Assembly: GCA_028278625.1 (NCBI GenBank)
Contig: JANQDY010000259.1
Coordinates: 1 to 23,387 of the forward strand
Source of the DNA: Thermodesulfobacteriota bacterium
GTDB taxonomy: Bacteria > Desulfobacterota > DSM-4660 > Desulfatiglandales > Desulfatiglandaceae
Length of the DNA stretch: 23,387 nt
Reading direction: 5' to 3'
A program made the position numbers and the translations under genes. This document shows positions 8,322 to 16,199 of this stretch, one piece after another. The notes beneath the pieces are model-generated. The model made no database searches, had not been told where the DNA came from, and saw nothing but the letters and a program-made list of their open reading frames with translations. The stretch's first letter is position 1, and the number at the start of each line of letters is the position of its first letter.

Positions 8322-8936
8322 CTATGCAGGTTTCTGAAGCCTTGTCAGCACAATGTATTTATCTTTGAAATCGACCCTGAACCGGTCTCCCACCTCCAAG
8401 TCCGTTTCAACAAGGTGCCCCATGGATATATTGATACCATCCTCCGCGAGTTTTACGGGAGATGTCTCTCTGTAAAGGTTTTCAACTTCGATATACCTTT
8501 TCAGTTTATAGCTCAGATATCCCACCTTATGTTGAAGGTTTTGAAGGGAAATACCCGCTTCTCTACAGATAATATCCGCCCGTTTAAATTTCTGGATGAA
8601 GAAGAGCAGCTGCTTATCCGAAGTAAGCATTTCCTGTTTTCTGGGAAGCTCCGAAACTTTATTTTCTTTGGGCGCTGGTGCGGGCTTTGATTCCGTCCGG
8701 CTCTCTGCTTCGGCAATCTGAGGGGGCGGTTCCGCTTCTGTTTGAGGTGCGGCTGTTTCCGATACCGCCACTGTTTCCGGTTTGGCAGGTTTCTCTTCAT
8801 CCGGAAGGAGCTGTTTCAGATCATTGTTCCAACGATCCCAGTTAGGAAGTGCTTTTTCAAGATCTTCGTTCCAATTATCCCAGGTTTCCCAGTCACTTTC
8901 CGGGGATGTGCGCTCTTTTCGTTTTTCCTCTTCCAT
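8322..8936 (-). CDS. Hypothetical protein, Trp/Asp repeat and possible DNA-binding C-terminus
   Basis: I do not recognise this 204-residue protein as a named family. Three parts can be seen. Residues 19-46 are two adjacent 14-residue copies (WDNWNEDLEKALPN and WDRWNNDLKQLLPD). Residues 47-100 are a low-complexity Pro/Glu/Ala linker. Residues 105-204 look folded: a helical part (DIICREAGISLQNLQHKVGY) shaped like a helix-turn-helix, then a strand-rich end (LEVGDRFRVDF, YIVLTRL) resembling the AbrB/MazE swapped-hairpin pattern. No signal peptide is present. AAGGGGG lies about 8 bases before the ATG. The gene is transcribed divergently from the chemosensory operon, and its promoter side faces that operon's sigma-54 region, so a regulatory link is possible. 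The function remains unknown. Confidence 0.7.
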   Translation of the reverse strand: MEEEKRKERTSPESDWETWDNWNEDLEKALPNWDRWNNDLKQLLPDEEKPAKPETVAVSETAAPQTEAEPPPQIAEAESRTESKPAPAPKENKVSELPRKQEMLTSDKQLLFFIQKFKRADIICREAGISLQNLQHKVGYLSYKLKRYIEVENLYRETSPVKLAEDGINISMGHLVETDLEVGDRFRVDFKDKYIVLTRLQKPA

Positions 8937-9021
8937 TGATGAGTCCCCCTTATCTAGGCTTTAATCCATTTCATCAAATAATTATCTTACCATAATTCCA
9001 GAGAAAATCCATAAAAAAATT

Positions 9022-9080
9022 GAACAGGGGTTGACCGTGGCTGAACTGAAAGCCCCCATATGAGTGTTTTACCCCTGTTC
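9022..9080. promoter_or_regulatory. Inverted 10-bp repeat pair upstream of the chemosensory operon
   Basis: GAACAGGGGT (9022-9031) recurs exactly in reverse complement as ACCCCTGTTC (9071-9080), with 39 bp between. The two copies lie roughly 87-145 bp upstream of the transcription start predicted from the sigma-54 element, which is the usual range for enhancer sites of sigma-54 activators. They also lie within the divergent spacer, so they could serve the minus-strand gene. The repeat is seen directly; its role is inferred. Confidence 0.5.
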
Positions 9081-9140
9081 CGCCCACCCTCCCTTGACAT
9101 CTGATTTCTCATGTTCTGCGTCATTACGGTCGTGTATTGT

Positions 9141-9156
9141 TGGCGCAATTATTGCT
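9141..9156 (+). promoter_or_regulatory. Sigma-54 (RpoN) promoter of the chemosensory operon
   Basis: TGGCGCAATTATTGCT matches the -24/-12 consensus TGGCACG-N4-TTGCW at ten of twelve defined positions. The invariant GG (9142-9143) and GC (9154-9155) are separated by exactly 10 bases. The predicted transcription start is about 9167. It is the only such element I found in front of the eight-gene operon. It also shows that the upstream in-frame TTG codons cannot be the start of cheW. Confidence 0.75.
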
Positions 9157-9161
9157 AGGAG

Positions 9162-9197
9162 ATTTAGTTGTACTTGCCCGCGCAAGTCCAACTAAAT
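9162..9197 (+). promoter_or_regulatory. 16-bp-stem hairpin at the 5' end of the operon transcript
   Basis: ATTTAGTTGTACTTGC (9162-9177) and GCAAGTCCAACTAAAT (9182-9197) pair at 15 of 16 positions around a 4-base CCGC loop. It overlaps the predicted sigma-54 transcription start (about 9167) and ends 5 bases before an in-frame ATG. It could be an RNA stabiliser, a translation control element or a repressor operator. Only three T residues follow, so it is a poor intrinsic terminator. Confidence 0.6.
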
Positions 9198-9244
9198 TTG
9201 AAATGAAACCGGCTGACGGAAAACCATCTCATTTGGAATCAAAG

Positions 9245-9712
9245 ATGAAAATCCTGATTTTTTCCCTTAATGACGCCCAATTCGCCATACCTGTCTCTGA
9301 TTTGGTGGAAATAAACAGGATCGCAACGCTCCGAAAGGTTGAAAAGGGGCCTGATTGGGTCCTTGGCATGATCAATTTTCATGGGAAGACGACAGCGGTT
9401 CTCAATCTCAAATGCCTGCTCTCCGTAAAGCCCAGTGAACCGGGTCCCACGGCGAGATGGCTGGCGGTAAGGTACGATGAAGCGATTGTCTGTCTAACCG
9501 TGGACAAAGTAAGGCATTTTACGGATCTGGACCGTCATATTATTGACGAAATGCCTTCCCTGGGTGACGGCCCGGAACTCAAATATATCAGATGCTTTGC
9601 GCGAATAGAAAGTCTTCTTGTTCCCGTGTTGGATTGTAAAAGGGTTCTCAGGGAAAAAGCGCTGTCCATTGAAGAATTAAAAAACGGGGGTCCCGACAGG
9701 ATTGAGGAATGA
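9245..9712 (+). CDS. CheW-like coupling protein (WspB-like)
   Basis: This scaffold protein links a chemoreceptor to the CheA kinase. The CheW fold is visible from the first residues (KILIFSLNDAQFAIPVSDLVEI, in two parts) through GMINFHGKTTAVLNL to the end, about 155 residues in all. The frame is open from 9137 and offers TTG at 9137, ATG at 9203 and ATG at 9245. I chose 9245 because the first overlaps the sigma-54 element, the second follows the leader hairpin directly without a ribosome site, and 9245 has GGA seven bases upstream and begins right at the domain. It is the first gene of the chemosensory operon, 89 bp before cheR. By order and by its small size it corresponds to WspB of the Wsp system; that assignment is an inference. 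Confidence 0.85.
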   Translation: MKILIFSLNDAQFAIPVSDLVEINRIATLRKVEKGPDWVLGMINFHGKTTAVLNLKCLLSVKPSEPGPTARWLAVRYDEAIVCLTVDKVRHFTDLDRHIIDEMPSLGDGPELKYIRCFARIESLLVPVLDCKRVLREKALSIEELKNGGPDRIEE

Positions 9713-9801
9713 TCTCGAGGCGGACTGCCACAGCGGGGAACCCGGAGACACCGGACTGAAAACAGATGGCCCGTGGCAGGTGCCCTGGAATCAAGAATTG
9801 T

Positions 9802-11316
9802 ATGGAACAAATTATCACCTTCCTGGGAAAAAAGACCGGTTTCCTTTTTGACGACCGAAAAAAGGAAGCCCTATCCTCTATTATAGAAGCGAGAGTGAAA
9901 TCGGTCAGTTTCGGATCCGAAGAGTTATATCTGGCTCATCTCAGGTCCCCGGACGGGCTGGCTGAACTGGTGGAACTGATCGGTCACGTAACGGTGGGGG
10001 AAACCTATTTTTTGCGCAACAAGCAGCATTGGCACGCATTGAATGGGTTTGTTCTGCCCATGATTGCCAACTCCAACAGGGGAAGGAAACAGCGCATCAA
10101 GATATGGTCGGCGGGATGTTCAACGGGCGAAGAGCCATATTCCATAGCGGTTTCCATTTTGGAATCGCTCCCGTTTTCACGGAATTGGGACATCAGTATA
10201 GCGGGCACGGACATCAATGACACCTTTCTTGAGAGGGCCAGGAAAGGGATATATTCAAAAAACGCCTTCAGGGGTGTGAAGGCCCAATGGATTGAAAAGT
10301 GGTTCACTAAGGAAAAAAGGGGATACCGCATTAAAAGTGAAGTTCGGAAGATGGTGAAGTTCTTGAATTTGAACCTGATTTCTCAAAACGGCTTCCCTTT
10401 GGCATTCTCGGATTTGGACATCATCTTTTGCAGGAACGTGATGATGTACTTTCGGCCGGAGGTCTACCAGCGTGTCTTCAGACAATTTGCGGAAAGCCTC
10501 AAACCGGGAGGGTTCCTATTTCTGGGTTATGCTGAAGGGAGTATGGCGCCAAAAGAGATCTTTGAAGCCAGAACCTGTTGCGACACGTTTATTTACCAGA
10601 AACGCGCCAATTTAGGCATACAAAATTGGGCGCTGGGATCGGACAAGGAGACATCGAACCAAGCAACATTCCGAAAATATTTGAAATCTGAAAACAGGTC
10701 GACAAAACCCCCGAAATTTGACGGCAAGCATTCTATCCCACCCCATGCCGGAATCGGAAATGATAAGGTCAGAGATCTACCAATTCCGAAATCCCACAGG
10801 CCACAACCGAAAGTGGGGGATCACCATTCGTACGATGCAGCCCTGGCCCTGTATTTCAAGGAACACTTTGATGCGGCCCTCAGGGCGTTGCCGCAAAACG
10901 ATACCCAAAATTCAGGTCTCAAAGAGCTGATACTCAAAACAGTGATCCAAACGGACAGCTCGGATTTGATCAATGCGGAGATAAGTCTTCGGGAACTGTT
11001 TGACAGGTCGGATATCCTGCCGGAGGCCCATGTACTGGAGGCCATGATCAAGGAAGGGAAGGGAGATTATGAGGGCGCCGTAAAGGCATACCAGGCGGCC
11101 CTTTTTTTGGATAAGGCCTTTTTTCTCCCTCACTTTCGATTGGCCCAGGTACGGTCTTGGCAAGGGGAGGCTGAAAGGGCCGTAAGGCATTTTAAAAACG
11201 CACTCAAAAGCCTTAAAGCAGATCGGGAAGAAAGGGTGATGCTCTTTTCCGGAGGGGTCAGAAAGGAGTTGATGGCGGAGATCTGCAGGAAAAGACTGGA
11301 GGATTTTGGTGCTTAG
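9802..11316 (+). CDS. CheR methyltransferase with C-terminal TPR region (WspC-like)
   Basis: This enzyme methylates glutamates on the chemoreceptor using S-adenosylmethionine. From the ATG at 9802 it has 504 residues. The N-terminal helical domain (about 1-75) contains VTVGETYFLRN, the family's 'T-x-x-E-T-x-F-F-R' element. The catalytic domain (about 75-270) has the SAM-binding SAGCSTGEEPYS (103-114) and FCRNVMMYF (209-217). A polar linker (about 270-340) is followed by a helical region to the end with tetratricopeptide-like units, clearest at AMIKEGKGDYEGAVKAY and RLAQVRSWQGEAERAVRHF. A CheR fused to TPRs is typical of WspC and other alternative chemosensory systems. An upstream ATG at 9766 is in frame but lacks a ribosome site and adds only unrelated residues. 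Confidence 0.9.
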   Translation: MEQIITFLGKKTGFLFDDRKKEALSSIIEARVKSVSFGSEELYLAHLRSPDGLAELVELIGHVTVGETYFLRNKQHWHALNGFVLPMIANSNRGRKQRIKIWSAGCSTGEEPYSIAVSILESLPFSRNWDISIAGTDINDTFLERARKGIYSKNAFRGVKAQWIEKWFTKEKRGYRIKSEVRKMVKFLNLNLISQNGFPLAFSDLDIIFCRNVMMYFRPEVYQRVFRQFAESLKPGGFLFLGYAEGSMAPKEIFEARTCCDTFIYQKRANLGIQNWALGSDKETSNQATFRKYLKSENRSTKPPKFDGKHSIPPHAGIGNDKVRDLPIPKSHRPQPKVGDHHSYDAALALYFKEHFDAALRALPQNDTQNSGLKELILKTVIQTDSSDLINAEISLRELFDRSDILPEAHVLEAMIKEGKGDYEGAVKAYQAALFLDKAFFLPHFRLAQVRSWQGEAERAVRHFKNALKSLKADREERVMLFSGGVRKELMAEICRKRLEDFGA

Positions 11317-11348
11317 GCATGCGGGGGATTCAGAATATCGAGGGAAGA

Positions 11349-11858
11349 ATGGCAACGTATGACACCTTGCGGCAAAGGCTTCAACAATTACGGGAGTCAT
11401 TTGATGCCTCTGTTTCGGAGCCCATTAGCGAAGATGCCGGGGTATATAAGAAGTATGTGGCCTTCAAGTTGGGCCGTGAACTTTTTGCCTGGCCCGCAAG
11501 TCAAATCAGTGAGATTGGCGTTGATAAAAAAATCATTCCCATTCCGGGGAATATGGTGGAACTTTATGGGGTATTGAACCATAAAAACCGGGTCTTGTCC
11601 GTCTTAAACCTTCATCGTATGCTGGGTCTCGAATCCGTTAAAGCGGCAAAAAGGGGGACCATTTTGGTGAGCAGAGGATTGGCGGTTGATCTGGCCGTAT
11701 TGGTGGACGGTTTGAAAGCAGTTCTGACCAGAGCGGACGGTGATATCGCCCCAAAACCCTTTTCAATTGATCAAGGTACCGCAGGACTGATCGTTGGTGA
11801 ATTCTATTACCGGGGAGAGATGATAACGATCCTCAATCCGCTGAAGATGATTGCATAA
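11349..11858 (+). CDS. Second CheW-like coupling protein (WspD-like)
   Basis: This 169-residue coupling protein has a short helical N-terminal extension (about 1-35, YDTLRQRLQQLRESF) before the CheW domain. The domain runs from KYVAFKLGRELFAWPASQISEI through ELYGVLNHKNRVLSVLNLHRMLG to GEMITILNPLKMI at the end (each in parts). Two different CheW genes flanking a CheR-TPR gene is the arrangement of wspB-wspC-wspD, so this is probably the WspD equivalent. GAGG lies five bases before the ATG at 11349. An in-frame ATG at 11319 is possible but has no well-spaced ribosome site. The next gene begins 13 bp after its stop. Confidence 0.87.
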   Translation: MATYDTLRQRLQQLRESFDASVSEPISEDAGVYKKYVAFKLGRELFAWPASQISEIGVDKKIIPIPGNMVELYGVLNHKNRVLSVLNLHRMLGLESVKAAKRGTILVSRGLAVDLAVLVDGLKAVLTRADGDIAPKPFSIDQGTAGLIVGEFYYRGEMITILNPLKMIA

Positions 11859-11871
11859 CAAGGGGAAAACC

Positions 11872-14067
11872 ATGAAGAATATGAAATTGATGACCAAGAT
11901 AGGGTTCGGCTTCGGAATTCTCATTGGGATCACGGCAATTCTTGGTGTGATCGGCATTTGGGAAATGCGCATTGTGGCGACAGAAAACGTGGAGCTTCAC
12001 GAAGAGCTTGTTCCCGAAGTGCGAACCGCCGTTGATTTGCGGGCAGCGGCAAACCGTATGATGTATGCCATGAGGGGTTACGGATTCACGGAGGAGAAGC
12101 GTTTTTACAGTGAGGCACAGAAAGAAATCCAGAACGTTGCCGAGGCCCTTAAAAAGGGCCGGACCCTTGCAAAGGGGGCGGTTCATCTCGATAACATGAC
12201 GGAGGAATTGACCAACGCCGCCAAAGCGGTGGAATCCTACAAAACGCTTGTGAGACAGACCCAGGAGACTTATGCAACGATTGCGGCCAACAGGAAGGTC
12301 CTTGATGCGGCAGCGGCAATTGCCAAAAGCAGAACCGGCGATTTCCTTAAGGGCCAGAACGAGAAATTCAGGAAGGATCTGGCGGAGCGTCAGGAAAAGA
12401 TACGGCTTGTGACCCGGCTCGTTGAATGTGGTTCTGAAGCTCGGGTCTCCAATTTCAAATCTCAGGCCTTAAATGATCCTGTTCTGATGAAAGATGCCAT
12501 TAACAAGCTGGGGGAGACGGCCGTGCTGCTTGAGGGCTTGCGGGAGATCACCCGGGACATCGATGACATCAAGATGATCAAGGACATAGCGGCGGCCGCG
12601 AAAGACTACCAGAACGCCATGCGGGCGTTTCTGTCGGAGAGCGAAAAAGGCGAATTGGCAAGTACTTCCACATTGACGGACTATCGCGAGACCATGGACA
12701 AAAACGCCGGTATTTATGTCAGGAATTGCGCCGCGTTTTTGACAGGACAGCAGAAAAAACTGACCACGGACATGCTGGAGCGAAATACCAAGATCACGCT
12801 GGTCAATGACATTATCGATCTGATTGATGATGCAAGAATCAGTTCTTTTAAGGCTCAGGCCCTGAGGGACGCCACAATCATGGAACATGCCCTAGGGAAT
12901 TTCTACAAGATGGCCGGCAAATTCGGGGAGTTGAGGAAGATAACCCGGCTGCCCGTGGACATTAAAAGGATTGATGAAGTTGAGGGGGCCGGCGATGATT
13001 ACCGGAAAGGGATGACCACTTTGCTGGACAACTGGATGCCGGATCTGGACAACCATCGGAGCAATATCGGCAAGGAAGTCATTGGGGCCTGCAAGATCAT
13101 CACAGATAGGGGGCTGGAAAAGACCGACAAAATCGCAAACAATGCCAAGACAACCATGCAAACCGCCTCTTTAATCATGATCATCGGGTTTATTGCGGCC
13201 ATCCTTTTCGGTGGAACGGTGGCCGTATTCATATCGACAGGCATGCGAAAAACCCTGGACCGGAACATTACTGAAATCAATACCGCATCCGAAGAATTGA
13301 AGACGGCCGTCCAGCAGCAATTGACAAGCATGACCGAACAGGTGACTGCCACCACCCAGATTTCAACCACCATGAAGGAGATGGCGGTCTCCTCGAGTCG
13401 GATTCTGGAAAGAACATCCGGCGTGGTATCTATTGCCGAAGATACAAACAACTTTGCCAAAGACGGCAAATCATCATTGGAGTCCGCCGTGGTGGCCATG
13501 GAGTCAATAAGGGGCCAGGTGGAGGATGTGGTTCAAAACATGCTCTCCTTAAACGAAAAGACCCAGCAGATGGGGATGGTGCTGGAAATCATCAATGAAT
13601 TGTCGGAACAGACGACGATCCTCTCGTACAACGCGACCATTGAGGCCGCTGGTGCCGGAGAAGCCGGGCGACGGTTCTCCGCCCTGGCCGAACAGATTAT
13701 GAGACTGGCCAACAAGGCCGGGGACTCTTCAAAAGATATCAGGGCTCTTTTGGAAGACGTCCAGCGAAGCGCCAATAAAACGGTGCTGATAACAGAGGAC
13801 GGTATGAAGTCGGTGGAGAAGGGGAGGGATCGCATCCTGGATTCCAAGAGACATTTTGACGACATTTTTTCCTCTGCGGAGGAGACCCTGGTTTCAGCCA
13901 AGGAGATAGAGATCACCATAAACCAGCAGGCCGGCACCACGGAACAGACCACGGAGGGCGTCGAAGGGATCAGGATGGCGTCGGAAGAGGTGAAGATCAC
14001 CGCCAAACAGACATTGCGAACTGCGGAACAGCTGCTGGATATGGCGCAGAAGCTGGCGCAAATTTAG
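11872..14067 (+). CDS. Methyl-accepting chemotaxis protein with duplicated helical sensor (WspA-like position)
   Basis: This 731-residue transmembrane chemoreceptor has TM1 at about 11-30, a large periplasmic region (31-430) and TM2 at about 432-455. The hairpin signalling domain runs to the C-terminus. The sensor region contains two related segments about 131 residues apart, ARVSNFKSQALNDPVLM and ARISSFKAQALRDATIM, each followed by LREIT or LRKIT and ending near a DYxxxM motif. This resembles helical-bimodular (HBM-type) sensors, a low-certainty assignment. No clear HAMP domain follows TM2. The signalling tip reads EQTTILSYNATIEAAGAGE, then GRRFSALAEQI, unlike the usual EQTNLLALNAAIEAARAGE. 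AGGGG precedes the ATG, and the start at 11851 is just a TTG inside cheW. There is no CheR-tethering pentapeptide at the C-terminus. Confidence 0.9.
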   Translation: MKNMKLMTKIGFGFGILIGITAILGVIGIWEMRIVATENVELHEELVPEVRTAVDLRAAANRMMYAMRGYGFTEEKRFYSEAQKEIQNVAEALKKGRTLAKGAVHLDNMTEELTNAAKAVESYKTLVRQTQETYATIAANRKVLDAAAAIAKSRTGDFLKGQNEKFRKDLAERQEKIRLVTRLVECGSEARVSNFKSQALNDPVLMKDAINKLGETAVLLEGLREITRDIDDIKMIKDIAAAAKDYQNAMRAFLSESEKGELASTSTLTDYRETMDKNAGIYVRNCAAFLTGQQKKLTTDMLERNTKITLVNDIIDLIDDARISSFKAQALRDATIMEHALGNFYKMAGKFGELRKITRLPVDIKRIDEVEGAGDDYRKGMTTLLDNWMPDLDNHRSNIGKEVIGACKIITDRGLEKTDKIANNAKTTMQTASLIMIIGFIAAILFGGTVAVFISTGMRKTLDRNITEINTASEELKTAVQQQLTSMTEQVTATTQISTTMKEMAVSSSRILERTSGVVSIAEDTNNFAKDGKSSLESAVVAMESIRGQVEDVVQNMLSLNEKTQQMGMVLEIINELSEQTTILSYNATIEAAGAGEAGRRFSALAEQIMRLANKAGDSSKDIRALLEDVQRSANKTVLITEDGMKSVEKGRDRILDSKRHFDDIFSSAEETLVSAKEIEITINQQAGTTEQTTEGVEGIRMASEEVKITAKQTLRTAEQLLDMAQKLAQI

Positions 14068-14098
14068 GGGATTATTGTATTTCAGGGATGCTTTAACA

Positions 14099-16183
14099 AT
14101 GGGCGACCCATACAAATATTTCAAGATAGAGGCTGAAGAACTGCTTGAGAAGCTCACAAAGGGGCTTCTGGCCCTTGAAAAAGCGCCGGAAGACCGGACC
14201 CTTGTGACGGAACTTTTCAGATATGCCCATACGCTAAAAGGGGCGGCCAATGTGGTGAAGCTCTCCGCCATCAGCAAACTGGCCCACAAAGCGGAAGATC
14301 TTCTCTCCCTGTTTAGAGATCAGGATCAAACCGCCACATCCGAGGATGTCTCGCTTCTATTGGAAGCGGTTACTGAAATGAACGGCATGGTTCTGGCGGT
14401 GAAAGAGGGGAGGCCCGTTGATCCGGTTGAGCCATCACCCTTTCTTGAACGCTTGGCCAATCGGGAATCAATGGAAAATGACAGTGGTCATGCATCTTTA
14501 GTGGGCAAGCGGAAAACAGCAGGACCCCGTGAGCCGGAGGTTCGGCGTTCAAAAGGGGAAACACAAAGTGGAGAGACGCTCAGGATAAGGACCGAAGACC
14601 TGGACCGGGTGACAAGCTTTTCCAACGAGAACCTCATCAATTACCAGGGACTGAGAGCTGTTGCCGAAGAATTGAGGGTCGTGGCCAAACATGTGAAAGG
14701 CAATGGTTCCGGCAAAAGGCGGCTGGAAAACGCGGTGAATCAACTGGAAAAAAGGCTGGACCGGTCCTCCCTGCTTGCGCGAGAGATGAATGATACCATC
14801 ATGGAAATTCGTCAGGTGCTCGTGGGCAGCTATTCTCATCATTTTGAAAAGGCAGTGCGCGATCTTTCAATTGAAACCGGCAAGGAAATATCGTTTGCCC
14901 TTGAAGGAGACGATCTCCTTCTGGACAGATCTTTGCTGGAACAGATCAAGGAACCGATCCATCACATGCTTAGAAACAGTGTCATCCACGGCCTGGAATC
15001 CACCTCTGAAAGGAGAAAGAAAGGGAAGAAAGGGGTTGGCGAGATTCTTCTCAAGTTTGAGAAGACCGGAGGATTCGCCCGCATAAGCTGCCAGGACGAC
15101 GGATGTGGACTTGATCCCGAGGCCATAAAAGAGGTGGCCTTTGAGAAGAATCTCATCGACAAAAAGACCGCGGACAAATTATCCCATGAAGATGCACTCT
15201 ACCTGGTCCTCAAGTCCGGCCTTTCATCCTCAAAACGCATCACTGAACTGTCCGGTCGCGGTGTGGGTATGGACGTGGTGAAGAGCGTTTCCTCATCCCT
15301 TGGCGGCAACGTGGATATTGTGTCCGAGAAAGGACTGTTTACGCGCTTTACCCTGACCCTTCCCCTTTCCATAAATACGGCCGATGTATTCATGGTGGAG
15401 GTATCGGGCCAGAATCTCCTGCTGCCCCTGAAGAATATGCTGGAGACGCGTCTCATGGAGACGTCGGAAATCGCTTCGGAAGCAGGAAAGAGCGTTGTTC
15501 AATATGGTGGTTCGCCCGTGGAGATTGTCCATCTGGCCCATATTCTTGATCTTGAGACACGGGAAAACGCCCGGAAATGGATAAAGGCCGTTTTTGTAAA
15601 GGGTAACAAAGAAAAAATGGCGCTTATAGTGGACGGCTTCATGGGCAAGAAGACGGTTCTTCTAAAACCCCTCACAGGGCTTCAGAAAGAAATCGGATGC
15701 GTCAAGTCGTCAACCATCCTTGAAAACGGAGATCCGGCTTTTGTGCTCAGCATTGTGGACATTTTCAAGCGGGTAATGGATGTTCCCGCAATGAAAGCGG
15801 AAAGCGAGCAAGTGCCGAGGTCTCCCTCCGTTCTGGTGGTTGATGACTCTCTTACCACCCGTACCCTCATTGACGGGATTTTGAAGGGTGAAGGCTATTC
15901 GGTGCGGCTTGCAAAGTCGGGTGAGGAGGCGTTGCGCATACTGGAAAAAGACGCCTTTGACCTGGCACTGGTAGATGTTGAGATGCCGGGTATGAATGGT
16001 TTTGAATTGGCCCAAAATATCCGAAAGAAACCCAAAGACGGGGATGTTCCCATCGTGATTCTCTCTTCGCTTGCCAGTGATTCCGATAAACGCCGGGGAA
16101 TTGAAGTGGGCGCAAATGCCTATATCGTGAAAGGGACCTTTGACCAGGCGACCTTTTTGGAGACCGTGGAGAGCCTGATTTAG
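14099..16183 (+). CDS. CheA histidine kinase-receiver hybrid (WspE-like)
   Basis: This 694-residue kinase carries its own receiver domain. The N-terminal HPt domain (about 1-105) has the phosphorylated His44 in YAHTLKGAANVV. A short linker replaces the usual CheY-binding P2 domain. The dimerisation region (about 160-245) is followed by the ATPase domain (about 250-425): N box HHMLRNSVIHGLE, G1 DDGCGLD, G2 SGRGVGMDVV. A CheW-like domain (430-565) couples it to the receptor. The receiver (about 576-694) has Asp582 and Asp583, phospho-acceptor Asp626 in ALVDVEMPGMNG and Lys678. CheA-receiver hybrids are typical of WspE and FrzE. In the Wsp model it phosphorylates the methylesterase and the diguanylate cyclase encoded just downstream. 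AGGGA lies 11 bases before the ATG. Confidence 0.93.
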   Translation: MGDPYKYFKIEAEELLEKLTKGLLALEKAPEDRTLVTELFRYAHTLKGAANVVKLSAISKLAHKAEDLLSLFRDQDQTATSEDVSLLLEAVTEMNGMVLAVKEGRPVDPVEPSPFLERLANRESMENDSGHASLVGKRKTAGPREPEVRRSKGETQSGETLRIRTEDLDRVTSFSNENLINYQGLRAVAEELRVVAKHVKGNGSGKRRLENAVNQLEKRLDRSSLLAREMNDTIMEIRQVLVGSYSHHFEKAVRDLSIETGKEISFALEGDDLLLDRSLLEQIKEPIHHMLRNSVIHGLESTSERRKKGKKGVGEILLKFEKTGGFARISCQDDGCGLDPEAIKEVAFEKNLIDKKTADKLSHEDALYLVLKSGLSSSKRITELSGRGVGMDVVKSVSSSLGGNVDIVSEKGLFTRFTLTLPLSINTADVFMVEVSGQNLLLPLKNMLETRLMETSEIASEAGKSVVQYGGSPVEIVHLAHILDLETRENARKWIKAVFVKGNKEKMALIVDGFMGKKTVLLKPLTGLQKEIGCVKSSTILENGDPAFVLSIVDIFKRVMDVPAMKAESEQVPRSPSVLVVDDSLTTRTLIDGILKGEGYSVRLAKSGEEALRILEKDAFDLALVDVEMPGMNGFELAQNIRKKPKDGDVPIVILSSLASDSDKRRGIEVGANAYIVKGTFDQATFLETVESLI

Positions 16184-16199
16184 ATCCCGGTAACACCTG

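Noticed and set aside
9137..9244. Longer 5' end for the first cheW, starting at TTG 9137 or ATG 9203
   Set aside because: The TTG lies inside the sigma-54 element and before the predicted transcript start. The 9203 ATG follows the leader hairpin directly and has no ribosome site. The CheW fold begins at 9245.
9726..9777. TGCCAC/GTGGCA inverted repeat between the first cheW and cheR
   Set aside because: The two arms are about 37 bases apart and pair over only six bases before mismatches. There is no support for a regulatory role.
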